A stretch of 64,000 nucleotides of DNA from CAYLLT01 sp964384465 (GCA_964384465.1 CAYLLT010000015.1:1-64000), one strand, 5' to 3'; shown: positions 55,164 through 64,000, counted from the first letter of the stretch. Translations and numbers: made by a program. Notes: generated by a model from the sequence alone, not told the origin.

Positions 55164-57653
55164 ATGCGGAGATGTATGACCAGGCTTACGATCAAAGTGC
55201 TGCCCCCGGTCGTCTGCATGATCGTGTCTGCGCGCGCCGCGGCGCAGACCGGTGACTGGCGGCAGGCCCTGCGAGTGCCCTCTCCCGAGTTTAGTCAGAT
55301 ACCCTTTTGGTTCTGGAATGACGACCTGAACGATGATGAAATCCGTCGCCAGATGGCGGAATTTCGCGCACACGGCGTACATGGATTCGTCATTCATGCC
55401 CGGATGGGACTACCCGCCGACATCCCTTATATGAAAGAACGCTGGATGCGGCACGTTCGGGCAGCCGTTGAGGAGGCCGTGCGAACCAGGATGCGCGTCT
55501 TCCTTTATGACGAAGGTATGTATCCTTCGGGATCAGCGCATGGGGAGGTGGTCCGAGCGAATGGCAGCTTTGCCGCCCGCGGACTGTTGATGATTTCGCA
55601 GGACGTCACCGGGCCGGTTGAGATATCGCGGCCATCCAGTTCGGAGGGCGAGTCCATCGCCACCGTGGTGGCCCGGCGTACGGGCGTTACGAACGCGCTC
55701 GACGGAGACTCCCTGCGGCAGATTGATACCCACGAGAGCACGATCCGGTTGCTGCAAGGCGATTGGCGGGTCATGACCTTCGCGTGCGTTCCCTCGCAGG
55801 GTCGCATCCGCGGGGTTCACCCGGGAGAGGACGACCACGAGCCGAACGCCCCCCCCGCCGCCGACCTGCTCAATCCCGAAGCCATGATGGCTTTTATTCG
55901 TTTTGCGTATGACCCATACTACGACGCGCTGGAAACCTGCTTCGGGAAGACTGTGATCGGCGTGTTCACGGACGAACCGAGCCTGCTCGGCCGGGCACCC
56001 CGGCGCGGCCTCCAGCCGTGGACGCCGGGCTTTGATCGGTATTTTGAAGCCAAACGGGGGTATTCGCTTTTGCCCCGACTTCCGGCGCTGTTCCAGGATA
56101 TCGGCACTGAGACCCAGTCGATCCGGCACGACTATCAGCTCACTCTGGCCGAACGCCTCGACGAAGCGTACTACCGGCAGCTTTCGGCATGGTGCGAGCG
56201 GCACCGTGTGGCGTTGACCGGCCATCCCGCCGGGTCCAGCGAAATACAACCCCTCCGATATTTTCAGATCCCCGGCCAGGATCTCGTCTGGCGAGGGGTT
56301 GTGCCCGGCGCTGTCACCGCCTTAGAGCGGGAAAACAGTGCGCTTCCCAAATGCTCCAGCAGCGTCGCCCGTCACGATCGCCGGCGCCGCAACAGCAACG
56401 AGGTCTACGGGGCCTTCGGCTGGCGACTCACGATGGAGGAGATGAAGTGGGTCGCGGATTGGCTGATGGTCCGCGGCGTCAACCTGCTCTATCCGCACGC
56501 GTTCTACTATTCGATCCGCGGGGACCGCGCCAGCGAACGTCCGCCCGACGTCGGCCCACATAACGCGTGGTGGCCACACTACCGCCTGTTCGCCGACTAC
56601 ACGGCGCGCGTCTGCGGACTGCTCACCGACGGGCGCCAGGTCTGCGAAGTGGCGATCCTCGGCGCGAATCGCCGCCTCCCCTGGCGGGCGGCGAAGTGGC
56701 TCTATCAGCATCAGGTGGACTTCAATTACCTCGAAGAATGGCGACTCTGCGATCAGGCCAAGCTGGATAACGGCCGGATCATGATCGGGGAACTGAGCTA
56801 CAGGTGTCTGATCGTTGATCAGGACGATCCGCCGGGCGGCCGCATCGCCGCTGCGCTGCGTGAAGTGGAGGCCGCCGGTGTCCTCGTGCGCTACTGCCGC
56901 TCCGCGCCGGGGCCCGAACTGATCGAGGGCGCGAAGCGGGACATCGTGCTCGATCCGGCCGCCGAGGATGTGCGCTATACTCACCTAGTCAGAGACGACC
57001 TGGACTTCTATTTGCTGGTTAACGAGGGCGAACGGGACGTCGACACCAGCCTTCTTGTCCACACTCGCGGCGGCTCGGAGTGGTTTGACGCATGGTCGGC
57101 GAAGTTCGAGCCCGCGACCGTCACATGGGCGGACGCCCGGAGCATGAAACTGCCGCTACGGCTTCCGCGGCGAGGAAGCATTGTCCTCTGCGTCGAACGG
57201 GGATCACCGGTGACCGTCTCGAACGCTCCGCCGCCGCCGGTCAGTCTCCCCAGGATCATCGGCATCGATACGACTTGGAGCGTGTTGGATCCCGCTGGAA
57301 AGGAGGTCGGCCAGGCTCTCGGCGATTGGCTGAAACACCCCGCCACGGCCGGGTTATCCGGCACCTTGCGGTACAGGACGCGCTTCCCGATCACCAAACG
57401 GGCCGGCTGCGATTACCAGCTCGATTTAGGCCGGGTTTGCGATTTCGCCGTCGCTCATCTTAACGGGCGTGACTTCAATGTGCGGTTCTGGTCCCCGTTT
57501 GCGTGGAACGTCACGGAGGCGCTACAGCAGGGTGAGAACGAATTGGCCATCGACGTTACCAATTCGCTGGCGAACAAATACGACGCGGAAGTGCGCTGCC
57601 CATCCGGGCTGTTCGGACCTGTGCAGATTGAAGAGCGGCCATGGAACCGATAG
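55164..57653 (+). CDS. GH106-like alpha-L-rhamnosidase
   Basis: 829 residues (start ATG 55,164 or 55,176, where GGAG is 4 nt upstream). A Sec signal (VLPPVVCMIVSARAAAQ) leads to 'PFWFWNDDLNDDEIRRQMAEFRAHGVHGFVIHARMGL', the opening of GH106-type barrels. 'VFLYDEGMYPSGSAHGEVV', 'VIGVFTDEPSL' with the acidic TDEP, and 'GADWLMVRGVNLLYPHAFYYSIRG'-type motif ('VADWLMVRGVNLLYPHAFYYS') continue it. C-terminal beta-sandwich domains include 'LSGTLRYRTRFPITKRAGCDYQLDLG' and 'NGRDFNVRFWSPFAWNVTEALQQGENELAIDVTNSL', a galactose-binding-like fold. Such enzymes remove rhamnose from pectins or other glycans. It closes the glycan block. Confidence 0.82.
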   Translation: MRRCMTRLTIKVLPPVVCMIVSARAAAQTGDWRQALRVPSPEFSQIPFWFWNDDLNDDEIRRQMAEFRAHGVHGFVIHARMGLPADIPYMKERWMRHVRAAVEEAVRTRMRVFLYDEGMYPSGSAHGEVVRANGSFAARGLLMISQDVTGPVEISRPSSSEGESIATVVARRTGVTNALDGDSLRQIDTHESTIRLLQGDWRVMTFACVPSQGRIRGVHPGEDDHEPNAPPAADLLNPEAMMAFIRFAYDPYYDALETCFGKTVIGVFTDEPSLLGRAPRRGLQPWTPGFDRYFEAKRGYSLLPRLPALFQDIGTETQSIRHDYQLTLAERLDEAYYRQLSAWCERHRVALTGHPAGSSEIQPLRYFQIPGQDLVWRGVVPGAVTALERENSALPKCSSSVARHDRRRRNSNEVYGAFGWRLTMEEMKWVADWLMVRGVNLLYPHAFYYSIRGDRASERPPDVGPHNAWWPHYRLFADYTARVCGLLTDGRQVCEVAILGANRRLPWRAAKWLYQHQVDFNYLEEWRLCDQAKLDNGRIMIGELSYRCLIVDQDDPPGGRIAAALREVEAAGVLVRYCRSAPGPELIEGAKRDIVLDPAAEDVRYTHLVRDDLDFYLLVNEGERDVDTSLLVHTRGGSEWFDAWSAKFEPATVTWADARSMKLPLRLPRRGSIVLCVERGSPVTVSNAPPPPVSLPRIIGIDTTWSVLDPAGKEVGQALGDWLKHPATAGLSGTLRYRTRFPITKRAGCDYQLDLGRVCDFAVAHLNGRDFNVRFWSPFAWNVTEALQQGENELAIDVTNSLANKYDAEVRCPSGLFGPVQIEERPWNR

Positions 57654-57749
57654 CATTCCGCTCTGATCTTGTGGCCTGCTCCCCGAAATCTGATCCATCT
57701 CTTATGAGAGTCTCAACGTCCGGCGACAATCGAGATTCAAAGTGCTGAC

Positions 57750-57823
57750 TAGCGGCGACTGGAGTCGAACCAGTGACCTTGGGTTTATGAATCCCATGCT
57801 CTAACCAACTGAGCTACGCCGCC
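57750..57823 (-). tRNA. tRNA-Met (CAT anticodon, elongator type)
   Basis: Read on the minus strand the gene starts GGCGGCGTAGCTCAGTTGGT and has acceptor, D, anticodon and T arms of standard size. The anticodon loop is TTCATAA (anticodon CAT), the T arm holds GGTTCGACTCC, and the acceptor ends in CGCCGCT plus discriminator A. CCA is not encoded. The D arm and leader match bacterial elongator tRNA-Met rather than the initiator. Ile-CAU (lysidine) is the alternative. An A-A mismatch closes the anticodon stem at 31-39. Confidence 0.9.
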
Positions 57824-58088
57824 TCGACCTCATCGTAGCAGAGTCCGGCTCGACGGCCAAGTCGAAAGGTCTGAAGTAACCATCGACATCGAGGAGTATG
57901 GCAGTATCCGGCGGTGTGTTCTGAACCTGCTCGGCTGGGCGACACAGCGTTTCGAGCAGGACCTCGACCGGGTGCCGTTTGCGCAGTTGTTCGATGAGGC
58001 GGCCTACGACGCAATGATGGCCCACCTCAGCCACCCATTCGCCAATGATCCGCGACCCGGGGCCTGGCTTGGCCCAGTCGCCGCCCAT
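57801..58088 (-). CDS. Candidate small protein, tail runs into the tRNA
   Basis: 95 codons from ATG 58,088 (the frame is open further upstream). The text 'VVGRLIEQLRKRHPVEVLLETL' and 'PDTAILLDVDGYFRPFDLAVEP' reads like a real protein, but I recognise no family. GC at third positions is moderate to high. Its last codons lie within the tRNA gene on the same strand, which suggests either a spurious frame or a gene truncated next to the tRNA. It fills the gap between the tRNA and the giant gene, where nothing else is visible. Confidence 0.3.
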   Translation of the reverse strand: MGGDWAKPGPGSRIIGEWVAEVGHHCVVGRLIEQLRKRHPVEVLLETLCRPAEQVQNTPPDTAILLDVDGYFRPFDLAVEPDSATMRSRRRSSVG

Positions 58089-58146
58089 GACGACGAGCGG
58101 GGTCTCATCGGCTCGTTCCCTCGATACCGGCAGCCGTCGTCGGCCG

Positions 58147-61100
58147 CTACGGCGCCGGGTTCAGCAGCAGCAGACCGTTCAACGAATTCGCCGGGTTGTT
58201 CCGGGCGATGATTTCGTCGGTCGAACTGACCAGGCTGCTCTTGTCGTAGTCATACTTCGCGTCCGGGGCCGCCGGAACCGCATAACCGGAGTTCATGGCC
58301 ACCGGCACGCGGTTCAAGCTGTTGTGCGGATGGTTGCGGGCGTCGATATCGTCGGTCGAGTTGACCATGACGTGACTGCCGCCGGGAGTCAGGCTGTCGC
58401 CGATGGCCAGACCGAAGTAGAAGACGTTGTCGGCATCCAGATCCAACTGGCCGCCGCTGGGATTCGACTTCACCAGCACCCGCAACCAGTTGCTATTGGG
58501 AATGGCGTTATCCGACCAGATGATCTTGATGCGGTCCGAACCGTTCACACCATCGGGCGTCACATCGATACTGAGCGGGGCCGCCGCCAGTGTAAAGCCG
58601 GCCAGTGTGGGGGTATTGCCGACTCTGAACTCGAAGTTCGTCGGTGAGAGCGGCCCGCCCGGCAGCCCGCCGCACGGCGAGTTCGACTTCACATCGATCA
58701 TCAGGCCGTTGATGCCCCGGCTGTAGCTGACGTAGTGGCCCGTGCCGGCGGTCCCACCCGGATTGAGCGCCGACTTGTCGGTCGCGATGGCGGTGTTGTC
58801 GCTGCACGTCTGGCCCACCAGCGTGTTGCAGGTGGTGGTAGCCGAATCGTAGAACGAATTGTTGTAGAAGAGATCGCGGCCGACGACCGTCCGCGTGCCG
58901 ACGTGCTGGCAGCCGAGCAACGGATGGCAACTGTCAGCGGTACACGGGTTGCCGTCGTTGCAGTTGAGCGGCGTGCCCGGCTGGCAGCCGGTCTGCGGGT
59001 CACAGGTCTCCAGGCCGTTGCACACGTTGTTATCGCTGCAGACGACGGCCACGTGCGTACAGCCGGTCTGCGGATCGCAGCCGTCCTCCGTGCAGGCGTC
59101 GTGATCGTCGCAATCGACCGGTCCGCCCGGCTCACACGCGCCGTTCACGCAGGTGTCGCCCGTTGTACACGCGTTGCCGTCGTTGCACGCGTTGCTGTTA
59201 TTGACGTGCTGGCAGCCCAGAACCGGATCGCAACTGTCGTCCGTACAGGGGTTTCCGTCATTGCAGTTGAGCGGCGTGCCGGGGATGCAGCCGGTCTGCG
59301 GGTCACACGTCTCGATGCCGTTGCACACGTTGTGGTCGTCGCAGACCTCGACGTGCTCGCACTGGCCGGTCTGGCCGTTGCAGGAATCGACGGTACACGC
59401 ATTGTGATCGTCGCAATCCACGGCGGTGTACACGCAGCCGCTCTGCGGGTCGCAGGTGTCGGTCGTGCACGGATCGCCGTCGTCACAGACCACCGGCGTA
59501 TGCGTGCAGCCGGTCTGCGGGTCGCAGGCGTCAACCGTGCAGGCGTTGCTGTCGTCGCAACTGATCGGCGTATGGACGCAGCCGGTCTGCGGGTCGCACG
59601 AGTCGGCCGTGCAGGCATTGCCGTCGTCGCAGCTCACCGGCGTATGCGTGCATTCACCGCTCTGGAGATCGCAGCCGTCCTGCGTGCACGCGTTGTGATC
59701 GTCGCATTCGGCGACGGTCGGCGTGTACACGCAGCCGCTCTGCGGATCGCACGAATCGGTCGTGCAAATGTTCTGGTCGTCGCACACCACCGGCGTGTGC
59801 ACGCACTGGCCGGTCTGCGTATCGCACGAGTCGGTGGTGCAGGCATTGTGATCGTCGCAGTCCACCGGCGTATGCTCGCACTGGCCGGTCAGCCCGTTGC
59901 ACGAATCGATCGTGCACGGGTTGCCGTCGTCGCAGGTGACCGGTGTGTACACGCAGCCGCTCTGCGGGTCGCAGGTATCGCTGGTACACGGATCGCCGTC
60001 GTTGCACACGATGGGCGTATGCGTGCAGCCGGTCTGCGGGTCGCAGGCGTCGGCGGTGCACGCATTGTGATCGTCGCAATCCACCGGCGTGCCGATGCAC
60101 GCGCCGCCCGAGCACGTATCGTTCCCGGTACAGGCGTTGCCGTCGCTGCACGCATCGCTGTTGTTCACGAATTGGCAGCCGAGAACCGAATGGCAACTGT
60201 CGTCGGTGCACGGGTTGTTATCGTTGCAGACCAGCGGCGTACCGGCTACGCAGCCGGTCTCCGGGTTGCAGGTCTCAAGACCGTTGCACACGTTGTGATC
60301 GTCGCATTCCACCGGAACATAATCGCACTGGCCGGTCTGGCCGTTGCAGGATTCCGTGGTGCACGCATTGTGATCGTCGCAATCGACCAGCGCATACACG
60401 CAGCCGCTCTGCAGATCGCAGGTGTCGGTGGTGCAGGGATCGCCGTCGTTGCACACCATCGCCGTATGCGTGCAGCCGGTCTGCGGATCGCAGGCATCGA
60501 CCGTGCAGGCGTTGCCGTCGTCGCAGCCGATCGGCGTATGCACGCAGCCGCTTTCCGGATCGCACGAATCCGCCGTGCACGCGTTGTGGTCGTCGCAGTC
60601 CACCGGCGTATGCGTGCATTCGCCGGTTTCCAGCGTGCAGCCGTCATTCGTGCACGCGTTGTGATCGTCGCACTCGGTCACCGTCGGCGTGTACACGCAG
60701 CCGGTCTGCGGATCGCACGAATCCGTCGTGCAGATGTTGCCGTCGTCGCACACCACCGGCGTATGCACGCACTGGCCGGTCTGCGTATCGCACGAATCGG
60801 TGGTGCAGGCGTTGTGATCGTCGCAATCCACCGCCACGTGCTCGCACTGGCCGGTCAGCGGGTTGCACGCGTCGGTCGTGCACGGGTTGTTGTCGTCGCA
60901 GTCCACGGGTGTGTACACGCAGCCGCTCTGCGGATCGCAGGTGTCGGTCGTGCAGGCCTGGCCGTCGTCGCAGACGATGGCGGTGTGCGTGCATCCGGTC
61001 TGCGGATCGCAGGCGTCGGCGGTGCACGCATTATGATCGTCGCAATCCACCGGCGTGCCGGCACACGCGCCATTCGAGCAGGTGTCGTTCTCGGTGCAGG

Positions 61101-64000
61101 CGTTGCCGTCGCTGCACGCAGCGCTGTTGTTCACGTGCTGGCAGCCGTTCTGCGGATCGCAACTGTCATCGGTACACGGGTTGCCGTCGTTGCAATCCAG
61201 CGGCGTGCCCGGCTGGCAGCCGGTCTGCGGATCGCACGTCTCGATGCCGTTGCACACGTTGTCGTCGCTGCACGTGACCGCCAGGTGCGTGCAGCCGGTC
61301 TGGTGATCGCAGGCGTCGGTGGTGCAGGCGTTGCCGTCATCGCAGCTCACCGGCGTACCGGCGCAGGCGCCGTTCGAGCAGGTGTCGTTCTCGGTGCAGG
61401 CGTCGCCGTCGCTGCACGCTTCGCTGTTGTTGGTGTACACGCAGCCGCTCTGCGGATCGCAACTGTCCGTCGTGCACGGGTTGCCGTCGTTGCAGTCCAG
61501 CGGCGTGCCGGCGCAGGTCCCATTGGAGCAGGTGTCAGTCTGCGTGCAGGCGCTGCCGTCATCGCACGGCGTCCCGTCGGCCACCGGCGGGTAAAAGCAC
61601 TCGCCCGTGGTGGGGTTGCACGTGCCCGCGGTGTGGCACTGGTCCGGGGCCGGGCTCATGCACACACACTTCGCCGAGTCGTTGCCGGGGCCGCAATGGT
61701 TCGGGACGGTCACGCAGCTCCCGTTCTGGAAGCCCGCATTGATGCACTCGGCGTCGCAGTAATGTATCTGGACGTCGAGCGGCATGAACGGGTGGCAGTT
61801 CTGGTCCGTCCACTCGCGGAGGTCCATCCCGTTGGGGAAGCACTGGTCGCCCGCCGAGAACGTCTTGTTCTGCGAGCACGCTGCATCGGAGTACGACCAA
61901 TGGCAGCCGGCGTTGAACGCGTCGTTCCCGTTGTCGGTGTCGTCCTTGTAATACGCGCTCCCTTGTGGCGGCTGGTTGGTGCCCACGCAGACGCCGCCCC
62001 AGCAGGAGTCGTACGGCGTCGCGGCGATGGTGTCGTCGCAGGTGGTGCCGTCGGCCACCGGCGGGTTCGAGCACTGCCCCGTGTTCGGATTGCAGGTGCC
62101 CACTTCGTGGCACTGGTCGGACGCGGTGCAGACGACCGGGTTCAAGCCGGTGCAGGTCCCATTCTGGCAGGTGTCGGTCTGGGTACAGGCGTTGCCGTCG
62201 TTGCAGGCGTTACTGTTATTGACATGCACGCAGCCGGTCTGCGGGTCGCAACTGTCGTCGGTGCAGGGGTTGTCGTCATCGCAATCGATCGCGACATGCT
62301 CGCACTGGCCGGTCAGGCCGTTGCAGGAATCGGTCGTGCAGGCGTCGTGGTCGTCGCAGTCCACCGGCGTGTAGACGCAGCCGGTCTGCGGGTCGCAGGT
62401 ATCCGTCGTGCACGCGTCGGCGTCGTCGCACACCAGCGCGGTGTGCGTACAGCCGGTCTGCGGGTCGCAGGCATCGACGGTGCAGGCGTCGTTATCGTCG
62501 CAACTGATCGCCGTGTGCATACAGCCGGTCTGCGGATCGCAGGTGTCGGCCGTGCAGGCGTTGCCGTCATCGCAATTGTGCGGCGTATGCGTGCACTCGC
62601 CGGTCTGAATGTCGCAGCCGTCGTCGGTGCACACGTTGTTGTCGTCGCACGCGGCGACCGACGGCGTGTACACGCAGCCGTTCTGCGGATCGCAGGTGTC
62701 CACGGTGCAGATGTTGTTGTCGTTGCAGACCACGGGGACGTGCACGCACTGGCCGGTCTGCTGGTCGCACGAATCGGTCGTGCAAGCGTTACTGTCATCG
62801 CAGTTGACCGGCGTATGCTCGCACTGGCCGGTCTGCGGGTTGCACGAATCGGTCGTGCACGGGTCGCTGTCGTCGCAGGTGACCGGCGTGTAGACGCAGC
62901 CGGTCTGCGGATCGCACGTGTCGGTGGTGCACGGATCGCCGTCGTTGCACACAATGGCCGTATGCGTGCAGCCGGTCTGCGGATCGCACGCGTCGGCCGT
63001 GCAGGCATCGCTGTCATCGCAGTTTACGGGTGTGCCGGCGCAGACGCCGCCCGAGCAGGTGTCGTTCTCCGTGCAGGCGCTGCCGTCGCTGCACGCATTG
63101 GTGTTGTTCGTGTGGTAGCAGCCGGTGATCGCATCACAGCCGTCATCCGTGCACGGATTGCCGTCGTTGCAGTCCAGCGGCGTACCCGGCACGCAACCGC
63201 TCTGCGGATCGCACGTCTCGATCCCATTGCAAACGTTATTGTCGCTGCACGCGGCGTTGTTCGGCGTATACACGCAGCCGCTCTGCGGATCGCAGGTATC
63301 GACGGTGCAGGCGATGCCGTCATCGCAACTGATCGGCGTATGCACGCACCCCGTCGCCGGGTTGCACGTATCGGTTGTGCACGCATCATTATCGTTGCAG
63401 TCGCGCGGCGAACCCGCGCAGCTCCCGCCGCTGCATGTATCCCCCACCGTGCACGCGTTGCCGTCGTCGCACGCATTGCTGTTGTTCGTATGGTAGCACC
63501 CGCTGATGGCATCGCAGCCGTCGTCCGTGCACGGGTTCCCATCATTGCAGTTCAACGGCGTCCCCGGCACGCAGCCCGTAGCCGGATTACACGTCTCGAT
63601 GCCGTTGCAAACGTTGTTGTCGCTGCACGCGGCGTCATTCGGCGTATGTGTACAACTCCCATTCGAGCACCCGTCGATCGTACAGGCGATACCGTCGTCG
63701 CAGTTCGGCACGGTGACCGTCGGATGGACGGACATGGTCTGTACGGCACACGGCGAATTGGTCGCCTCGACTTTGAACTGCGTGGTGGTGGTCAGGTTGC
63801 CGGTAGCGAAGGACAACGTGCCGCCGTTTCCGCTTTGCGCGCTACCCACCGCCGTGCCGGCTTCCGTCTTCAACTGGTATGAGACTCCGCTTTCGGAGCT
63901 GGCCACCTGGATGTTCGTGCCGGTGCCGGAACACACCGTGCTGTCCTGAGCGCTGACCGTCCTGTTCGCGGGCGTGGTTTTCACCGTCAGGGCGACGCGG
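58147..64000 (-). CDS. Giant secreted-type Cys-rich repeat protein with dockerin-like tail (N-terminus beyond window)
   Basis: The frame stays open beyond the right edge (upstream codons read RVALTV), so more than 1950 residues exist and the true start is not seen. It begins with an Ig-like segment ('VCSGTGTNIQVASSESGVSYQL' to 'TVTVPNC'). Then come about 60 Cys-rich units of 23-27 residues with the pattern C-D-D-x-N-x-C-T-x-D-x-C-x-P-x-x-G-C. They are interrupted once by a different 90-residue Cys domain (from about 61,650 to 61,960) with 'HCGPGNDSAKCVC'. After the units comes a beta-rich domain ('RTVVGRDLFYNNSFYDSATT'). Two dockerin-like segments finish it: 'NSTDDIDARNHPHNSLNR' and 'YDYDKSSLVSSTDEIIARN'. 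It is probably a surface or cell-to-cell adhesin; this is inference. Confidence 0.85.
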   Translation of the reverse strand, partial: RVALTVKTTPANRTVSAQDSTVCSGTGTNIQVASSESGVSYQLKTEAGTAVGSAQSGNGGTLSFATGNLTTTTQFKVEATNSPCAVQTMSVHPTVTVPNCDDGIACTIDGCSNGSCTHTPNDAACSDNNVCNGIETCNPATGCVPGTPLNCNDGNPCTDDGCDAISGCYHTNNSNACDDGNACTVGDTCSGGSCAGSPRDCNDNDACTTDTCNPATGCVHTPISCDDGIACTVDTCDPQSGCVYTPNNAACSDNNVCNGIETCDPQSGCVPGTPLDCNDGNPCTDDGCDAITGCYHTNNTNACSDGSACTENDTCSGGVCAGTPVNCDDSDACTADACDPQTGCTHTAIVCNDGDPCTTDTCDPQTGCVYTPVTCDDSDPCTTDSCNPQTGQCEHTPVNCDDSNACTTDSCDQQTGQCVHVPVVCNDNNICTVDTCDPQNGCVYTPSVAACDDNNVCTDDGCDIQTGECTHTPHNCDDGNACTADTCDPQTGCMHTAISCDDNDACTVDACDPQTGCTHTALVCDDADACTTDTCDPQTGCVYTPVDCDDHDACTTDSCNGLTGQCEHVAIDCDDDNPCTDDSCDPQTGCVHVNNSNACNDGNACTQTDTCQNGTCTGLNPVVCTASDQCHEVGTCNPNTGQCSNPPVADGTTCDDTIAATPYDSCWGGVCVGTNQPPQGSAYYKDDTDNGNDAFNAGCHWSYSDAACSQNKTFSAGDQCFPNGMDLREWTDQNCHPFMPLDVQIHYCDAECINAGFQNGSCVTVPNHCGPGNDSAKCVCMSPAPDQCHTAGTCNPTTGECFYPPVADGTPCDDGSACTQTDTCSNGTCAGTPLDCNDGNPCTTDSCDPQSGCVYTNNSEACSDGDACTENDTCSNGACAGTPVSCDDGNACTTDACDHQTGCTHLAVTCSDDNVCNGIETCDPQTGCQPGTPLDCNDGNPCTDDSCDPQNGCQHVNNSAACSDGNACTENDTCSNGACAGTPVDCDDHNACTADACDPQTGCTHTAIVCDDGQACTTDTCDPQSGCVYTPVDCDDNNPCTTDACNPLTGQCEHVAVDCDDHNACTTDSCDTQTGQCVHTPVVCDDGNICTTDSCDPQTGCVYTPTVTECDDHNACTNDGCTLETGECTHTPVDCDDHNACTADSCDPESGCVHTPIGCDDGNACTVDACDPQTGCTHTAMVCNDGDPCTTDTCDLQSGCVYALVDCDDHNACTTESCNGQTGQCDYVPVECDDHNVCNGLETCNPETGCVAGTPLVCNDNNPCTDDSCHSVLGCQFVNNSDACSDGNACTGNDTCSGGACIGTPVDCDDHNACTADACDPQTGCTHTPIVCNDGDPCTSDTCDPQSGCVYTPVTCDDGNPCTIDSCNGLTGQCEHTPVDCDDHNACTTDSCDTQTGQCVHTPVVCDDQNICTTDSCDPQSGCVYTPTVAECDDHNACTQDGCDLQSGECTHTPVSCDDGNACTADSCDPQTGCVHTPISCDDSNACTVDACDPQTGCTHTPVVCDDGDPCTTDTCDPQSGCVYTAVDCDDHNACTVDSCNGQTGQCEHVEVCDDHNVCNGIETCDPQTGCIPGTPLNCNDGNPCTDDSCDPVLGCQHVNNSNACNDGNACTTGDTCVNGACEPGGPVDCDDHDACTEDGCDPQTGCTHVAVVCSDNNVCNGLETCDPQTGCQPGTPLNCNDGNPCTADSCHPLLGCQHVGTRTVVGRDLFYNNSFYDSATTTCNTLVGQTCSDNTAIATDKSALNPGGTAGTGHYVSYSRGINGLMIDVKSNSPCGGLPGGPLSPTNFEFRVGNTPTLAGFTLAAAPLSIDVTPDGVNGSDRIKIIWSDNAIPNSNWLRVLVKSNPSGGQLDLDADNVFYFGLAIGDSLTPGGSHVMVNSTDDIDARNHPHNSLNRVPVAMNSGYAVPAAPDAKYDYDKSSLVSSTDEIIARNNPANSLNGLLLLNPAP
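58895..63712. repeat. Higher-order repeat array of Cys-rich units (about 964-bp period)
   Basis: The units fall into 13 subtypes that recur in the same order. The anchor TTGCACACGT of the 'VCNGIETC' unit occurs at 59,321, 60,284 and 61,250 (steps of 963 and 966 bp). A further, more diverged set lies between 62.3 and 63.25 kb beyond the inserted domain. Neighbouring units within a set differ more than equal units between sets, so the array grew by duplicating 13-unit blocks. Confidence 0.85.

Noticed and set aside
59943..61277. Another long plus-strand frame (444 codons) rich in Arg, Cys and Ser over the same array
   Set aside because: Shadow of the same repeats in another frame; the repeated CTHCDRR-like text mirrors the minus-strand units and has no start signals.
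58895..63712. CRISPR-like array, because of regularly spaced short repeats
   Set aside because: The repeats are coding, in frame, variable in length (23-27 codons) and lie within one long gene; there are no unique spacers and no cas genes.
58735..63882. A 1715-codon plus-strand open frame antisense to the giant Cys-rich gene
   Set aside because: It is a by-product of the repeated codon pattern on the minus strand (few TTA/CTA/TCA words). Its translation is a low-complexity Val/Ala/Arg text with no domain, while the minus strand gives a clean Cys-rich repeat protein.

Overview
The window is about 64 kb of GC-rich bacterial chromosome, most likely from a member of the Planctomycetota (possibly Phycisphaerae-like). 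The grounds are the secreted Tat-dependent Gfo/Idh/MocA oxidoreductases, several DUF4838 and other secreted glycoside-hydrolase-type proteins, a pseudopilin, a dockerin-like C-terminal tail on a giant Cys-rich secreted protein, and many short palindromic repeats both between and inside genes. The taxonomic call is inference from gene content; no rRNA is present.

Region 1 (1-22.6 kb) is mixed core and accessory DNA. It holds a CBS-domain protein cut by the left edge, an 89-bp direct repeat pair, a SHOCT-type membrane protein, clpX, a DUF1778/GNAT toxin-antitoxin pair with a candidate operator palindrome, a MutS2 without the Smr nuclease domain, a Tat-exported oxidoreductase, two alkaline-phosphatase-superfamily lipoproteins, a YheT-like hydrolase with a Cys nucleophile, a GT-C-like membrane protein, an extended SDR, purM, an FkbM methyltransferase, a BNR-propeller protein, a zinc alcohol dehydrogenase, a MetE-C-like protein and a three-gene PIN (VapC-type) cassette.

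Region 2 (22.6-32.7 kb) is a signalling and transport block. A 1307-residue hybrid histidine kinase overlaps an HD-GYP response regulator. A third regulator gene is cut off, and the cut coincides with a cut in a convergent ABC-transporter gene, marking a deletion or rearrangement breakpoint near 22,787. A Na+/solute symporter, a secreted propeller protein, a Fic protein and a relic resembling a type III restriction subunit follow.

Region 3 (32.7-57.7 kb) is the most interesting part: a glycan-utilisation-like locus built around a methanol-type corrinoid methyltransferase operon (MtaA-like, MtaC, MtaB, then another UroD-fold protein). Around it lie two DUF4838 glycosidase-like proteins (one fused to a xylose-isomerase-like barrel), another secreted glycosidase-like protein, a DUF2961/GH172-type protein, a GH106-type rhamnosidase, a sugar porter, a Gfo/Idh/MocA oxidoreductase and two more UroD-family proteins. 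The inference is that methylated plant or algal glycans are degraded and their methyl groups (or released methanol) enter one-carbon metabolism through the corrinoid protein. Five genes of this block carry an in-frame GGGTCGT...ACGACCC palindrome encoding a Gly-Ser-Ser...Thr-Thr-(Gln/Leu) insert.

Region 4 (57.7-64 kb) has an elongator tRNA-Met(CAT) and a giant secreted protein (more than 1950 residues, cut by the right edge) of about 60 Cys-rich units in a higher-order repeat of 13 units (about 964 bp), ending in a dockerin-like pair of DxDxS-type repeats.

Two different classes of palindromic element (73-bp GGGGTCAGGTACC-type and 16-31-bp GGGTCGT-type) are embedded in frame within coding sequences. 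With four gene relics, this indicates a genome shaped by small repeat dispersal and deletion.
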